From: a virus
Strand: one strand, 5' to 3'
IMG/VR virus record: IMGVR_UViG_3300036944_000625
Span: 1 to 42,763 of that record
DNA: 42,763 bases
In this document: in pieces, positions 1 through 7,334 of the stretch
Position numbering within the stretch: the first letter of the stretch is position 1
Layout of the letters: each line of letters opens with the position of its first letter
Program-made: the position numbers and the translations under genes
Notes under the pieces: model-generated
Database searches by the model: none
Seen by the model: the letters and a program-made list of their open reading frames with translations, nothing else
What the model was told of the DNA's origin: nothing

Positions 1-156
1 TGATCTTCCGTACCACACTATTCGGAGGCGGATTGATGACGAATCGTTGATAAACGAAGTCGCTCGCAAATCGAGGGTTAAAAATGATCCAGATTTGCGA
101 GCCTTCTTTACGGATCGTCGGTTCTATAATCTTCCATTGTTCTTCGGTTAGATTAT
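1..156. repeat. Terminal redundancy of the contig (left copy)
   Basis: Bases 1-156 match bases 42608-42763 at every position except one (T at 127, G at 42734). The repeat lies inside the large terminase gene, whose reading frame continues across the join. This is the signature of a circular or circularly permuted genome cut at an arbitrary point, and not of a biological end such as a cos site. The mismatch changes an ATA (Ile) to a CTA (Leu) codon on the minus strand, at about residue 132 of terminase. Confidence 0.95.
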
Positions 157-520
157 GTGCCTCTTCGATCCATAGAATATCAATGCCTTCGAGAGACTTG
201 ATTTCATCGATATTGCGCCACAACCCATAGAACACGAACTCCGATCCGGTGGAGTTGCAAACGATGGAGTTGTTCAGGATGGTGAATTGATCGGACAGGC
301 CGAACGCCTCGATCCGATTGACCAAGAGCGTATAGACCGATTCGGTGATTTTATTCTGGAATTGGCGACATGCACATACACGGACGGTGCAATGCTGTGC
401 TAGGAACAGAATAAACCCGCACGCGTCCCACGACTTGCTAGAAGCGCGCCCGCCGTACAGGATGCGGTATCGGGCTTTCTTTCGCCAAAAGTCCCGCAGT
501 ACGGGGTTAAGCGTCGCCAC
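1..520 (-). CDS. terL: Terminase large subunit, N-terminal part (continues at 42607)
   Basis: ATPase half of the DNA-packaging motor; it would bind the portal and pump DNA into proheads. Reading down from a GTG at 520 gives a typical TerL start with the P-loop variant GGRASSKS (residues 23-30), then the Walker B stretch DILWIEEA (about 114-121) and the coupling motif IIFNPR. The frame runs through base 1 and continues at 42607 into the nuclease half ending at 41763, for about 454 residues in all, a normal length. The start GTG overlaps the end of the upstream 69-residue gene by 14 bases, implying coupled translation. No ATG lies nearby in frame, so GTG is the best start. Confidence 0.93.
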   Translation of the reverse strand, partial: MATLNPVLRDFWRKKARYRILYGGRASSKSWDACGFILFLAQHCTVRVCACRQFQNKITESVYTLLVNRIEAFGLSDQFTILNNSIVCNSTGSEFVFYGLWRNIDEIKSLEGIDILWIEEAHNLTEEQWKIIEPTIRKEGSQIWIIFNPRFASDFVYQRFVINPPPNSVVRKI

Positions 521-716
521 GCGGCCAGCCCATTACGCGATATTTAAGGAAGTCGCCTATTTTCGCAGCGGCGGAGCAATGCTCTGCATTTTTCCCGTAA
601 GTAGTCACGTGTTCAAAACCAGCATCGCCAACGACTCGACCGATGATTATAATCTGGTCAAAGCCGCGCAACTTGGCAATCTTTTCAGCGTCACTTATCA
701 GGATTGTCTGTTTCAT
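507..716 (-). CDS. Conserved small phage protein next to terminase
   Basis: A 69-residue protein of unknown function. It overlaps the small terminase gene by 26 bases and the large terminase start by 14 bases, so it sits inside a tightly coupled packaging operon. The middle part (FDQIIIIGRVVGDAG, then EHVTTYG) reads like a real beta-strand-rich protein and resembles short hypothetical proteins I recall beside terminase genes in other phages. No catalytic motif or membrane segment is visible. A role in packaging is only suggested by position. Confidence 0.75.
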   Translation of the reverse strand: MKQTILISDAEKIAKLRGFDQIIIIGRVVGDAGFEHVTTYGKNAEHCSAAAKIGDFLKYRVMGWPRGDA

Positions 717-1281
717 CGTAGAAATCTTCCAACGAGCGTTTAACTACCGTCTCGGTCTTGATCGGCGCATTCATCCCGGCCAGATCGGACAATTGTTTCA
801 TGGCAACCATCTGGTCATGCAGCTTGATGGTCAACCCGTTGCGACCTGCCGTAACTTCCTTAATGGCAAGTAATCCTGCACCACCCATGTCTTCCGGGTC
901 TTTCAATGACCAAAAAGTTTGACCTTTGACAATATCGCCCGTATCAGGGTCAATTAAATCTTTGCCCGGATGGAAGTCGATAACATCCGTTACTTTGGTC
1001 TGCGCAAGTAAAGACAGACGCTCCGCCATTTCTTGGCGCTTCATTACTTTGTCTGTAACGCTGGACTTTGCCATAGCGTTGAGATAGGCCACGACATTCG
1101 GGTTAGCCATGATTTCAGAAACGCTAGTCCGTACCGATCCGTCCGATTTAGCCCGACCACCGGCCCGCCTGTAACACTCCGCATCGCTGTACTTCGCCTC
1201 AAGCTTGTACGTACACACGCGCTGTTGCAGCGGCGTAAGCGCGTTCCAGAGCGCAAGCTGTTCCTGGCTCAATTCAAACAT
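691..1281 (-). CDS. terS: Terminase small subunit
   Basis: DNA-recognition subunit of the packaging terminase. The protein begins MFELSQEQLALWNALTP, followed by a Terminase_2-type region with the pattern AxCYRRAGG and SVSEIMANPNVVAYL, which in this family forms the HTH-like DNA-binding part; a long helical and oligomerisation part follows. About 196 residues, normal for the family. The frame is open to a further ATG at 1365, but that 28-residue extension has no similarity to TerS starts, so ATG at 1281 is preferred; the ribosome site in front of it is weak. It is immediately upstream of the large subunit genes, as expected. Confidence 0.85.
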   Translation of the reverse strand: MFELSQEQLALWNALTPLQQRVCTYKLEAKYSDAECYRRAGGRAKSDGSVRTSVSEIMANPNVVAYLNAMAKSSVTDKVMKRQEMAERLSLLAQTKVTDVIDFHPGKDLIDPDTGDIVKGQTFWSLKDPEDMGGAGLLAIKEVTAGRNGLTIKLHDQMVAMKQLSDLAGMNAPIKTETVVKRSLEDFYDETDNPDK

Positions 1282-1327
1282 AGCGCAACAATTCCGACAG
1301 TTAGAGCGACGGTGAACGGGATTATGA

Positions 1328-1633
1328 TCATGGCCTATCATCCTTGCCAACTCGCCGCGCCTCATACGCGATGAGAAACAGTATACAACACCCAGCGTGC
1401 CACAGGTGAGAAAATCCGGTTTCCGGGTCGCCTTCCTCGCGTTCCCACCACGCCGTCATGTGTCGCATTAGAGCCGCATACGGACGGCTCCAATCCATTC
1501 CGGACTCCCAGCTACGCTCTTGGTACTTTTCCGATCCGTAAGCAAGCACCCGGACAATCCCGCGCACCGCATCCCACGGGAGCAAGTGCCACGGGTCTTT
1601 ACCGCTATCGAATTTCACACCAGAGTTTTCCAT
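1328..1633 (-). CDS. dGTP/dATP diphosphohydrolase-like protein (DUF5664, MazG-related)
   Basis: 101 residues matching the short all-alpha domain once called DUF5664 and now known as dATP/dGTP diphosphohydrolase N-terminal. The landmarks are GVKFDSGKDPWHLLPWDA, AYGSEKY, the acidic-aromatic helix and HLWHAGCCILFLI. Members hydrolyse purine dNTPs to the monophosphate; the MazZ proteins of 2-aminoadenine phages belong here, but so do many ordinary phages. The ATG at 1633 has almost no leader: a TTGAAT-18-TACTGA promoter at 1667-1638 would start RNA at about the start codon, so the message may be leaderless. Followed after a short gap by the terminase operon. Confidence 0.8.
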   Translation of the reverse strand: MENSGVKFDSGKDPWHLLPWDAVRGIVRVLAYGSEKYQERSWESGMDWSRPYAALMRHMTAWWEREEGDPETGFSHLWHAGCCILFLIAYEARRVGKDDRP

Positions 1634-1913
1634 GTCGTCAGTATGCCACAGATGGGGGCAGATTCAAGGTGTATCGTTGTTTCGTCGTGTTTCGGAATCG
1701 GTATCGCCAAAAAAGTGAGCAATTCCAACTCTGTATCCTTGTTTCCTTCTTTTCCTTAAGAGTCAGAGAAGATAGAAGAATCAATAGATGGTATGGGTAT
1801 ATGGATTCGATTCTATATAAGGGAGTAGGCCGAAATCGGGAAACACGCTACACCGTTGAAATTCCTCAACTCCTAACGATACGTGTAGCGCAACCGGGAT
1901 TTGTGTCATCCCG

Positions 1914-1967
1914 TATAATTTATATACCTCCCCGAAGCGGCAAATTCGGCAAATTATATAAATTATA
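1914..1967. repeat. Inverted repeat of TATAATTTATATA
   Basis: TATAATTTATATA (1914-1926) and its reverse complement (1955-1967) form a perfect 13-base inverted repeat around a 28-base GC-richer centre. Each arm contains a perfect TATAAT reading away from its own side, but no good -35 boxes stand at 16-18 bases. It may be a DNA-unwinding element, a pair of promoters or an operator. Confidence 0.6.
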
Positions 1968-2040
1968 CCGTCGCACCGCTAAATTACGCGAAAATATAAA
2001 GTTGCTTAACACTGCTGATCCGCGCAACATTATTAACCGC

Positions 2041-2068
2041 TTGACACGCTCACCTCATTCGATACACA
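2041..2068 (+). promoter_or_regulatory. Candidate promoter of the primase operon
   Basis: TTGACA at 2041-2046, 16 bases, then TACACA at 2063-2068, reading toward the gene that starts at 2177. The -35 is perfect and the -10 weak. Confidence 0.4.
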
Positions 2069-2176
2069 CTGTTCCGCATGCCGCAAAAAGTCCGAGTTGA
2101 TCCCTCGGATCGGGTTTGGCCTCTTGACCCCGGCATGTCTTTTACCAAGAGGTCTGACTTAAGAGGAATGCCCCAC

Positions 2177-2512
2177 ATGCACAAACTCGTATCGTCTCTT
2201 GAATCTATCGCCCGTCATCACGGTGTGACGCTGGATATCGACCCGGCGGCGCTTCGTGAGTTCTGCGAATCGACGTTCGTATTAGACGCGGAATGTGTTA
2301 AGTGGATTGACGACTACAACATATGCCGTCGCGCCTCGGGGGACTGCGGAATCGGACAGGTCGTCCGTATGCGGGATTTCCGCGACGCCGAGAGTACCGG
2401 AATAAGGGTAATTTCGGACACGTCGTCGGATTACTATGCGGCACGAAATGACTTGCTCAATTGCGTCTTTGAATCGCTCCGACTCCTTGTTGCTGAGGAG
2501 TCTCGCTCGTGA
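2177..2512 (+). CDS. Hypothetical protein upstream of primase
   Basis: 111 residues, unrecognised. The frame is open from 2078, but a good ribosome site (AAGAGGA, 2160-2166) lies ten bases before the ATG at 2177 and directly abuts the ATG at 2168, so 2177 is preferred. The protein is soluble and acidic, with several cysteines and no membrane segment. Its TGA stop overlaps the GTG start of the primase gene (GTGA), so the two are translated together and the protein probably acts in replication initiation or its control; that role is inferred from position only. Confidence 0.65.
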   Translation: MHKLVSSLESIARHHGVTLDIDPAALREFCESTFVLDAECVKWIDDYNICRRASGDCGIGQVVRMRDFRDAESTGIRVISDTSSDYYAARNDLLNCVFESLRLLVAEESRS

Positions 2513-5016
2513 TCACCACTGAACAATTCCTGTCCGCGTTCTGGCCCGATCCGGCAACCGGCCATTTCCGCCAATTCCACGACTCCGCACCGCGTGAAGC
2601 GAACCTCCCCGGTCACAACCTGTCCGGCTCATGGCAGTCCGTACGTGACGAAGCGTCCGCTTTTTCCGCCGCAGGATATGGCACGTTCTTCCTGCCGAAC
2701 CAGGGTGGTCCGACCGACGCGGATATTACCCGTTACAATGCCGCCTGGATCGATCTAGACCACGGCGCGCCGCTTCCGACCGCTTGGCACGTCCAGCCGT
2801 CCATCGTAACTGTGCGCGACGGAAACCACCATGTGTATTGGTTGCTCGAGCGCGACACCATAACCGATGCGGATACGTTCCGCGACGTTCAGCGCCGACT
2901 TGCGCAACACTACGGATCGGACAAGTCAGTCATCAATCCCGCCCGTGTGATGCGTCTTCCTATGACGCGCCACCTTAAGGACCCGACTCGCCCGAGCATG
3001 TACACGGTGAGTCAGTGGAATCCGGAGCGCCGTTACGCGCTTGCCGACATTACTACCACTCTGCCCGCGCTCGACACTGACTCGCTTGCCGCGCCCTCTA
3101 CCGATTGGACGGAAGGTCCGCGTGGCGGCACGCCCATCCCGGACGATGACGCGCTAATCGCAAAAGCTATCGCGGTTGGCGAACGTCGCACGGCTGCTCA
3201 GGTGTTTGGTTCCGTTGCGGATCGTGCCACTTTCCGCCAACTATGGGAAGGTGACGCGGTTGCACTTGGCGCGATCTGGCCAGAGGCATCGGAGCGCGGT
3301 TACGACTCGTCGAGCGCCGCAATGGCGCTTGCGTCTCACCTTGCGTTCTGGACGGGTGGCGACATGCCCCGCATGGAACGGCTTATGTATCGTTCCGGCC
3401 TGGACAAGAGTAAATGGGGTGCGCAAGGCGACCCGCGCAATCGTCTCCGTCGCCAGGATATCCCCCGCTCCGTAGCGGGTTGCACATCATGGTACACGGC
3501 GCCGATACAGACCGCCGATGCCACACCCGACACTATCGACGCGCTTTGCGCCGAGATTGATGCGGGTGTGCATGGTGTGTTGGACATGCACTTGGCCAAA
3601 ATCGGCGCGGGATTTCCCACCTATGTAATCAATCGTGAGTGGTTGCGACTCGCGGTCAATCGATCGTTCTGGATCGCTGCGCAAAACAGTGTTCAATTCT
3701 TAACGGATGAGTACGCCCTTCACAGATACAACGAAAAAGAAGCAGTCCGGTTGATTGAGAAAAACCTAAACGTCGGAAATTTTTTCGACATGCCCGGACT
3801 AACTGATACGCTTGCACTTATGTCCGATTTGTATCAGGCAACTACATTAAAAAAAATCGAAGAACGTGTTCACACCGTCGCACCTCGTGTGTTTCTTGAT
3901 TATCTCAAAGCGTTCCGTCAATGCGCCAGTTATGCGTTTCGGACTGATATTTTTTGTACTGAGCCGCGAATTGATACGGGGCGGACGATAGCGTCTGCGG
4001 TGGTCCCGTTCGATCTGAAGAGCGAGTCGCTCCCCGCGTCGGCTAATCCCGCCATCGTGATTGACTATAAGCAGCATTTTTCCGAATTGGATGAGGTGTT
4101 GCGTTTCTTTGTGTCGGCCAAAGTAGCCCGCAATCGTAAGAACGCATATCTTTGGATTCGCGCTACGTCTAACTGGGGTAAAGGTTTATTCAATCGCCAG
4201 CTTGAACGCTTGGGTTTGTATTTCGGTGCGTCGCTTGATGAGCTTGATTCGGCGGTAAAGGGCGGGGCGTCCGGTATCCGGACTCACGATCTAGCTCGCG
4301 CACTTGTTCTTGGTTTTGATGAGCTAACGAAAATCAATGATACATTCCGGAAATTGGATGATTCCGTACAGATATCCGAAAAATACCAAATGTCTGCGCG
4401 TGTCCCAATTTACACGAAATTTATAACCACTGCCGAGGAAATTCCCGCCCTTGAATCAGAGTACGGAGTGGACTCCCAAATTGGGAACCGCATGAGTCTG
4501 ATTACGAAAACAGGTCGGATCACCGATAGGAAGCTTCACAAGGTGAGTATGTCGGAGTATTCCGACTCGGTATGTTTGTACATCCGCGACACCGTGACCC
4601 GCATTATTGAAGAATACCGCGTCATGGGGGAGCGCGCCGCTGCCGATAAGGCGCAACAGTTCATGGCAGATTTCCATGCGCGGTACGGTCTAGCGAATGG
4701 CGGGCGTTCGTTCGATGATCGAAAGGGCGACCTAGCGAGGCGCGTTGTGTCGTTCTTCTATGAAAACCGCCTTACCAATGGCGGAATGGTGGAAACCGAT
4801 TCGGACGGGTGCATGTACGTCTCGAACCCTACAATCATGTTTGAAAAGTTCGCGCTGGCGTACCTTGGGCATTCTGAAAAGGGATGGATCCCCCGCCATC
4901 GCGGTGAGGTGTTTAAGATGATCGATGTTGACGGCGAAATGAGACAGCGCCGGTTCAATGGGAAAAACCGGCGCTGCTTGAAGGTTCGTATCGATGATTG
5001 GAAGGACGGCGACTAA
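2509..5016 (+). CDS. Primase-helicase (archaeo-eukaryotic PrimPol plus SF3-like helicase)
   Basis: 835-residue protein that should make primers and unwind DNA at the fork. The N-terminal third shows AEP primase signatures: WIDLDHG with the metal-binding aspartates D82 and D84, GNHHVYWLL near 105-113, and NPARVMRLP near 143-151, as in RepB-like primases. A middle helical region with SSAAMALASHLAFWTGGD and SGLDKSKWG (about 265-305) is the helical domain often found between primase and helicase in NrS-1-like enzymes. The C-terminal part carries a P-loop-like WIRATSNWGKGLF (about 545-557) and a Walker B-like LVLGFDEL (about 598-605). The P-loop has Gly after the Lys instead of Ser/Thr, a departure from the consensus. 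Start is a GTG overlapping the previous stop, with GAGGAG upstream. Its stop shares bases with the stop of the convergent gene (CTAA at 5013-5016). Confidence 0.85.
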   Translation: MITTEQFLSAFWPDPATGHFRQFHDSAPREANLPGHNLSGSWQSVRDEASAFSAAGYGTFFLPNQGGPTDADITRYNAAWIDLDHGAPLPTAWHVQPSIVTVRDGNHHVYWLLERDTITDADTFRDVQRRLAQHYGSDKSVINPARVMRLPMTRHLKDPTRPSMYTVSQWNPERRYALADITTTLPALDTDSLAAPSTDWTEGPRGGTPIPDDDALIAKAIAVGERRTAAQVFGSVADRATFRQLWEGDAVALGAIWPEASERGYDSSSAAMALASHLAFWTGGDMPRMERLMYRSGLDKSKWGAQGDPRNRLRRQDIPRSVAGCTSWYTAPIQTADATPDTIDALCAEIDAGVHGVLDMHLAKIGAGFPTYVINREWLRLAVNRSFWIAAQNSVQFLTDEYALHRYNEKEAVRLIEKNLNVGNFFDMPGLTDTLALMSDLYQATTLKKIEERVHTVAPRVFLDYLKAFRQCASYAFRTDIFCTEPRIDTGRTIASAVVPFDLKSESLPASANPAIVIDYKQHFSELDEVLRFFVSAKVARNRKNAYLWIRATSNWGKGLFNRQLERLGLYFGASLDELDSAVKGGASGIRTHDLARALVLGFDELTKINDTFRKLDDSVQISEKYQMSARVPIYTKFITTAEEIPALESEYGVDSQIGNRMSLITKTGRITDRKLHKVSMSEYSDSVCLYIRDTVTRIIEEYRVMGERAAADKAQQFMADFHARYGLANGGRSFDDRKGDLARRVVSFFYENRLTNGGMVETDSDGCMYVSNPTIMFEKFALAYLGHSEKGWIPRHRGEVFKMIDVDGEMRQRRFNGKNRRCLKVRIDDWKDGD

Positions 5017-5363
5017 CCTCGCAACGCCCGGGCAATCGTGTCTTTCGAACACCCTATCGCGTCTTGAATTTCACGATACGTCCATCCAAGATTGCGCAAA
5101 TGAACAATGACAACCCGCCGATGCGCTCGGTTGAGGCGGTGCGGGTTGTCGGTCGGCATGCGGAGGTCGGTGAGGATCAACGAGATCAGAGACTCACCAA
5201 CTTTCCAATCTCCGACGACCTTTACAACTTCGTATGTGCGTTCGGCATTCAGACGCTTGATAAAATCAGCCAACCCTGGAGTCAGCGGCCAATTTTTATC
5301 ATTCCGCTCGGCATGTTCCACCGCGCTTACCCACTCGGCGATTTCTTTCTCGTCCATCATCAT
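5013..5363 (-). CDS. Small HTH protein
   Basis: 116 residues with a C-terminal helix-turn-helix: HLRNLGWTYREIQDAIGCSKDTIARAL fits the pattern of homeodomain-like/sigma-like HTH domains, with a short turn before IGCSKDTI. The N-terminal 70 residues are acidic and helical and unrecognised. ATG at 5363 is chosen because GGAGGGG (5369-5375) lies five bases upstream and because it overlaps the deaminase stop as TAATG; two further ATGs follow at once. Last gene of the minus early operon. It may bind DNA as a regulator; no target is evident. Confidence 0.65.
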   Translation of the reverse strand: MMMDEKEIAEWVSAVEHAERNDKNWPLTPGLADFIKRLNAERTYEVVKVVGDWKVGESLISLILTDLRMPTDNPHRLNRAHRRVVIVHLRNLGWTYREIQDAIGCSKDTIARALRG

Positions 5364-5794
5364 TAAATCCCCTCCAATTTGATTCCGGCTTCTTCCAAAT
5401 AACTCCGGGCTCGTTCCGCACTCTCTGCCCATCGCGCCTCGAACGCCTCGTTACGGCGATACACCACGCGCCGCACGGTGCGACATGAAGCGATGACCAA
5501 TGCGCACCGCTCGCACGGATGACGCGTTACGTACAGGGTCCGGACTGGAAACGTCGCATTGGCAAGCGCATTCGGTTCGGCATGAATGGTCAATGCCAGT
5601 CGAGTGTCACGGTCTGCCAGTCGTTCCGGTGTGTCGGCGATGCCGGGCGGAAAACCGTTGTACCCGAACGCAACGAGATTAGGCGTATCGCCAACCGCAC
5701 ACGCGCCGACTTTGGTACTCGGGTCTTTCGACCAAATGCCCGCCCATGCCTCGGCGGATTGCATGAACCGTTCATCTCGTGTGGTCATCTGCAC
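5363..5794 (-). CDS. Deoxycytidylate (dCMP) deaminase
   Basis: Zinc enzyme converting dCMP to dUMP, feeding thymidylate synthesis. 143 residues. The zinc-binding and catalytic motif is IHAEPNAL (H71, E73) and the second is HPCERCA (C94, C97). GYNGFPPGIADTPERLADRDTR is the substrate-binding segment characteristic of the dCMP rather than the tRNA or cytidine deaminases. The start is a GTG overlapping the previous stop (TAGTG), with an in-frame ATG two codons later that is equally possible; GAAGAAGG lies upstream of both. No thymidylate synthase is seen in the genome, so the phage must rely on the host enzyme. Confidence 0.9.
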   Translation of the reverse strand: MQMTTRDERFMQSAEAWAGIWSKDPSTKVGACAVGDTPNLVAFGYNGFPPGIADTPERLADRDTRLALTIHAEPNALANATFPVRTLYVTRHPCERCALVIASCRTVRRVVYRRNEAFEARWAESAERARSYLEEAGIKLEGI

Positions 5795-6165
5795 TAGCCT
5801 TCTTCCGGGTCGTCAAAAAAACGACGGTGCACTTCAATAGCTTGCTCAAGGGTCGGGTGTCTATTTGAAATCCCACCGTCTCGCCCCCGTTTAAACAGTA
5901 CCAGTTTGATTCTATAAGGTGACGAGCTTTTGACTTCGACCCTTATTGCCCTATCGTGCGCAAGAAATACCAGTCGGGTAAGTCGGTCGGAGTCGAAAGT
6001 TGAAAAACGGTCTGACCAAGGGCTTGCCGCTATCCCTCGACCGAACGGTTTGATTGGTGCGCAAATATGATGAAAACCACCCATCGCATCCGCTAGCATA
6101 CACGCGCAGTCCCATTGCGCGTTTGTCATCCACTTCTGGCGGTATATGCTTTCTCGTGTGGTCAC
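5794..6165 (-). CDS. Hypothetical protein
   Basis: 123 residues, unrecognised. Start is GTG at 6165, overlapping the stop of the previous gene as GTGA; an internal ATG at 6129 is the alternative. Mixed composition with a Trp/Cys-rich start (MTNAQWDCACMLADAMGG) and a basic, acidic-tailed C-terminus ending FFDDPEEG. No membrane segment or known motif. Position inside the coupled early operon suggests it is expressed with the deaminase. Confidence 0.6.
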   Translation of the reverse strand: MTTRESIYRQKWMTNAQWDCACMLADAMGGFHHICAPIKPFGRGIAASPWSDRFSTFDSDRLTRLVFLAHDRAIRVEVKSSSPYRIKLVLFKRGRDGGISNRHPTLEQAIEVHRRFFDDPEEG

Positions 6166-6350
6166 GGCGTCACCAGCAGCAACGCGGCGCACATGGCACC
6201 AATTGCCCCAAACGCGACGATTGCACCGATCCAGTCACGGCGGGACGCCTCGCGCAACTCCGTGACGATAAGCCCCTCCGGGTCGGCGAGGTGTAGAACC
6301 AGTGCGCCAGCGGCGATACATGCGACTAGGGTTGCAAGTGCGGTAAACAT
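6162..6350 (-). CDS. Small two-helix membrane protein
   Basis: 62 residues with two hydrophobic helices, TALATLVACIAAGALVL near the start and IGAIVAFGAIGAMCAALLLV at the end, joined by a charged loop (TELREASRRD). ATG at 6350 has AGAGGTG five bases upstream and follows the preceding stop at 6352 without overlap. Function unknown; short two-helix proteins in early operons can alter the host membrane, but nothing specific can be said. Confidence 0.65.
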   Translation of the reverse strand: MFTALATLVACIAAGALVLHLADPEGLIVTELREASRRDWIGAIVAFGAIGAMCAALLLVTP

Positions 6351-6351
6351 G

Positions 6352-6630
6352 TTACACCTCTCTGGCGTTGAGCATGGCGTCGGCGTACAAATACGCATCG
6401 TGGGCGTATCCACTCGGTCCACAATCTGCGTCCGGAGAACCGGACAAAAGCCCGGTCAGCGCCGCCATTGCAAATTGATCGCGAATCGTGAAGTCGCTGG
6501 TTTGCACCGCCATCATCTCGCGAAAATCCGCGTCATCGGTCAACCCTGCATCAACGCACTTTTTCGCGAGCTTGAGTGTGGTGCGATACTTAGCTCGGAA
6601 CGCTTTTATCTGTTCGATATAACCGCTCAT
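6352..6630 (-). CDS. Conserved small phage protein
   Basis: 92 residues. The C-terminal half (IRDQFAMAALTGLLSG, then YAHDAYLYADAMLNA) matches a short protein widely seen in phage early regions, of unknown function; the recurrent core is the F-A-x-x-A-L-x-G-L-L pattern followed by a helix with Y-A-D-A-M. The N-terminal half is basic and helical. ATG has GAGGAGTGAGACT upstream. First gene after the promoter at 6664-6692, so it starts a sub-operon. Confidence 0.7.
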   Translation of the reverse strand: MSGYIEQIKAFRAKYRTTLKLAKKCVDAGLTDDADFREMMAVQTSDFTIRDQFAMAALTGLLSGSPDADCGPSGYAHDAYLYADAMLNAREV

Positions 6631-6660
6631 AGTCTCACTCCTCTATGTTTGCGTTACCCC

Positions 6661-6692
6661 TTGACCGTATCGTCAATGAACCACTGTGTCAA
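6661..6692 (-). promoter_or_regulatory. Minus promoter with TTGAC-N6-GTCAA operator
   Basis: On the minus strand TTGACA (6692-6687), 17 bases, TACGGT (6669-6664). The palindrome TTGACCGTATCGTCAA (6661-6676) covers the -10, so a repressor bound there would block the promoter of the 6630 gene. The same palindrome occurs with one base changed at 35428-35443. Confidence 0.65.
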
Positions 6693-6735
6693 TACACAAA
6701 TTGCACGACTGCGCCACGCGTGCGACCCTGTACGC

Positions 6736-6882
6736 ATGGTTAAATGTCTCGCATATGTTTCGGCTTATATCGTTCTGGCGGCGTGTTTCATCCCGGCAGA
6801 GTCGGCAATCCTGTCCGGTGTGATCATGGCGCTACCGGCCGTGCTGATTGATGAAGCGTGGTCCCGCATCACTGGCCGTTAA
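6736..6882 (+). CDS. Possible small membrane protein on the opposite strand
   Basis: A 48-codon plus-strand frame starting MVKCLAYVSAYIVLAAC and containing two hydrophobic stretches (CLAYVSAYIVLAACFI and AILSGVIMALPAVLI). It occupies the otherwise gene-free gap between the 6630 gene and the frameshifted gene ending at 6869, and its end overlaps the latter by 14 bases. Protein-like composition is the only support: no good ribosome site or plus-strand promoter is visible. It may instead be untranslated spacer. Confidence 0.35.
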   Translation: MVKCLAYVSAYIVLAACFIPAESAILSGVIMALPAVLIDEAWSRITGR

Positions 6883-7089
6883 TTTCCCGACACTCGCGCC
6901 AAGTGAGCCAACCCCGCGCAACTGCAACGCCCTGGATATATCCCAGAATATAGTCACACTGCTCGGGTGTCCCGCAACGGTTGCCCCATGCCGCAAGGTT
7001 GATGAGTCGTTCGGCTGCGACGGCCTTACGCGGGCAGAGTCGGGCGTAGTCCCAAGTGTTTCAAGATCAATCATACAGTGGATAGTCAT
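6869..7089 (-). pseudogene. Small gene interrupted by an apparent frameshift
   Basis: ATG at 7089 overlaps the upstream stop (ATGA) and opens as MTIHCMIDLE. In the starting frame the protein soon becomes low-quality and runs to 6832. In the -1 frame, from about 7060 to the TGA at 6869, the sequence is clearly protein-like: TWDYARLCPRKAVAAERL, NRCGTPEQCDYILGYI, ARGWLTWRECREINGQ. That -1 frame has no start codon of its own. A missing base near 7025-7060 would join the two into a protein of about 73 residues. No slippery heptamer is seen, so a mutation or a sequencing error is likelier than programmed frameshifting. Function unknown. Confidence 0.55.
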
Positions 7090-7274
7090 TCCTCAACACT
7101 CCCTCGTTTCGTGACGACATGCGCCGTCGCTGCGATCCGTTCCAACCGGGTCAAATCATCCCCTGATACGTTATTCGGATCGAGTGATGCAATAAAATTT
7201 GCATCGTAAAGGCTCAGCGGTGCGCCCGCACATGAGCATTTCTTAATTAGCCAATCGGCACGACTATTAGACAT
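7086..7274 (-). CDS. Hypothetical protein
   Basis: 62 residues, unrecognised, with a CxC pair (KKCSCAG) in the first 16 residues and an acidic, helical second half. The ATG at 7274 is immediately preceded by the operator-like palindrome at 7275-7290, whose CGAGGTG also serves as ribosome site; a bound protein or an RNA hairpin there could control translation or transcription. Overlaps the next start as ATGA. Confidence 0.55.
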   Translation of the reverse strand: MSNSRADWLIKKCSCAGAPLSLYDANFIASLDPNNVSGDDLTRLERIAATAHVVTKRGSVEE

Positions 7275-7290
7275 TTGACACCTCGGTCAA
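7275..7290. promoter_or_regulatory. TTGAC-N6-GTCAA operator-like palindrome
   Basis: TTGACACCTCGGTCAA, directly upstream of the ATG at 7274. Member of the family described in the findings. A minus-strand TTGACA (7325-7320) lies 30 bases upstream, but no good -10 is seen. Confidence 0.55.
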
Positions 7291-7334
7291 TTGATACGTT
7301 GCACTAAACCATTCCGCATTGTCAAGCGGCTAAA

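Larger units (their letters stand above)
1634..2176. other. AT-rich non-coding region, possible replication origin and control region
   Basis: About 540 bases between diverging gene blocks without a convincing gene. It is much richer in A and T than the rest, with a pyrimidine-rich run near 1732-1756, clusters of TATATAA-like steps near 1798-1822, and a pair of inverted TATAATTTATATA blocks at 1914-1926 and 1955-1967. It separates the minus-strand packaging genes from the plus-strand primase operon, a common place for an origin and early promoters. A weak open frame crosses the region but has no ribosome site or protein-like composition. Origin function is inference. Confidence 0.45.

Noticed and set aside
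1328-1633. 2-aminoadenine (Z) genome system
   Set aside because: Only the MazZ-like family member is present. The polymerase is family B, and no PurZ or DatZ is found.
1669-2100. Plus-strand 143-codon open frame in the AT-rich gap
   Set aside because: No ribosome site, basic and Tyr/Ile-rich composition from AT-rich DNA; left as non-coding.
6869-7089. Programmed -1 frameshift in the 7089 gene (and at 8835)
   Set aside because: No X-XXY-YYZ heptamer in the right phase in either overlap, unlike the tail chaperone.
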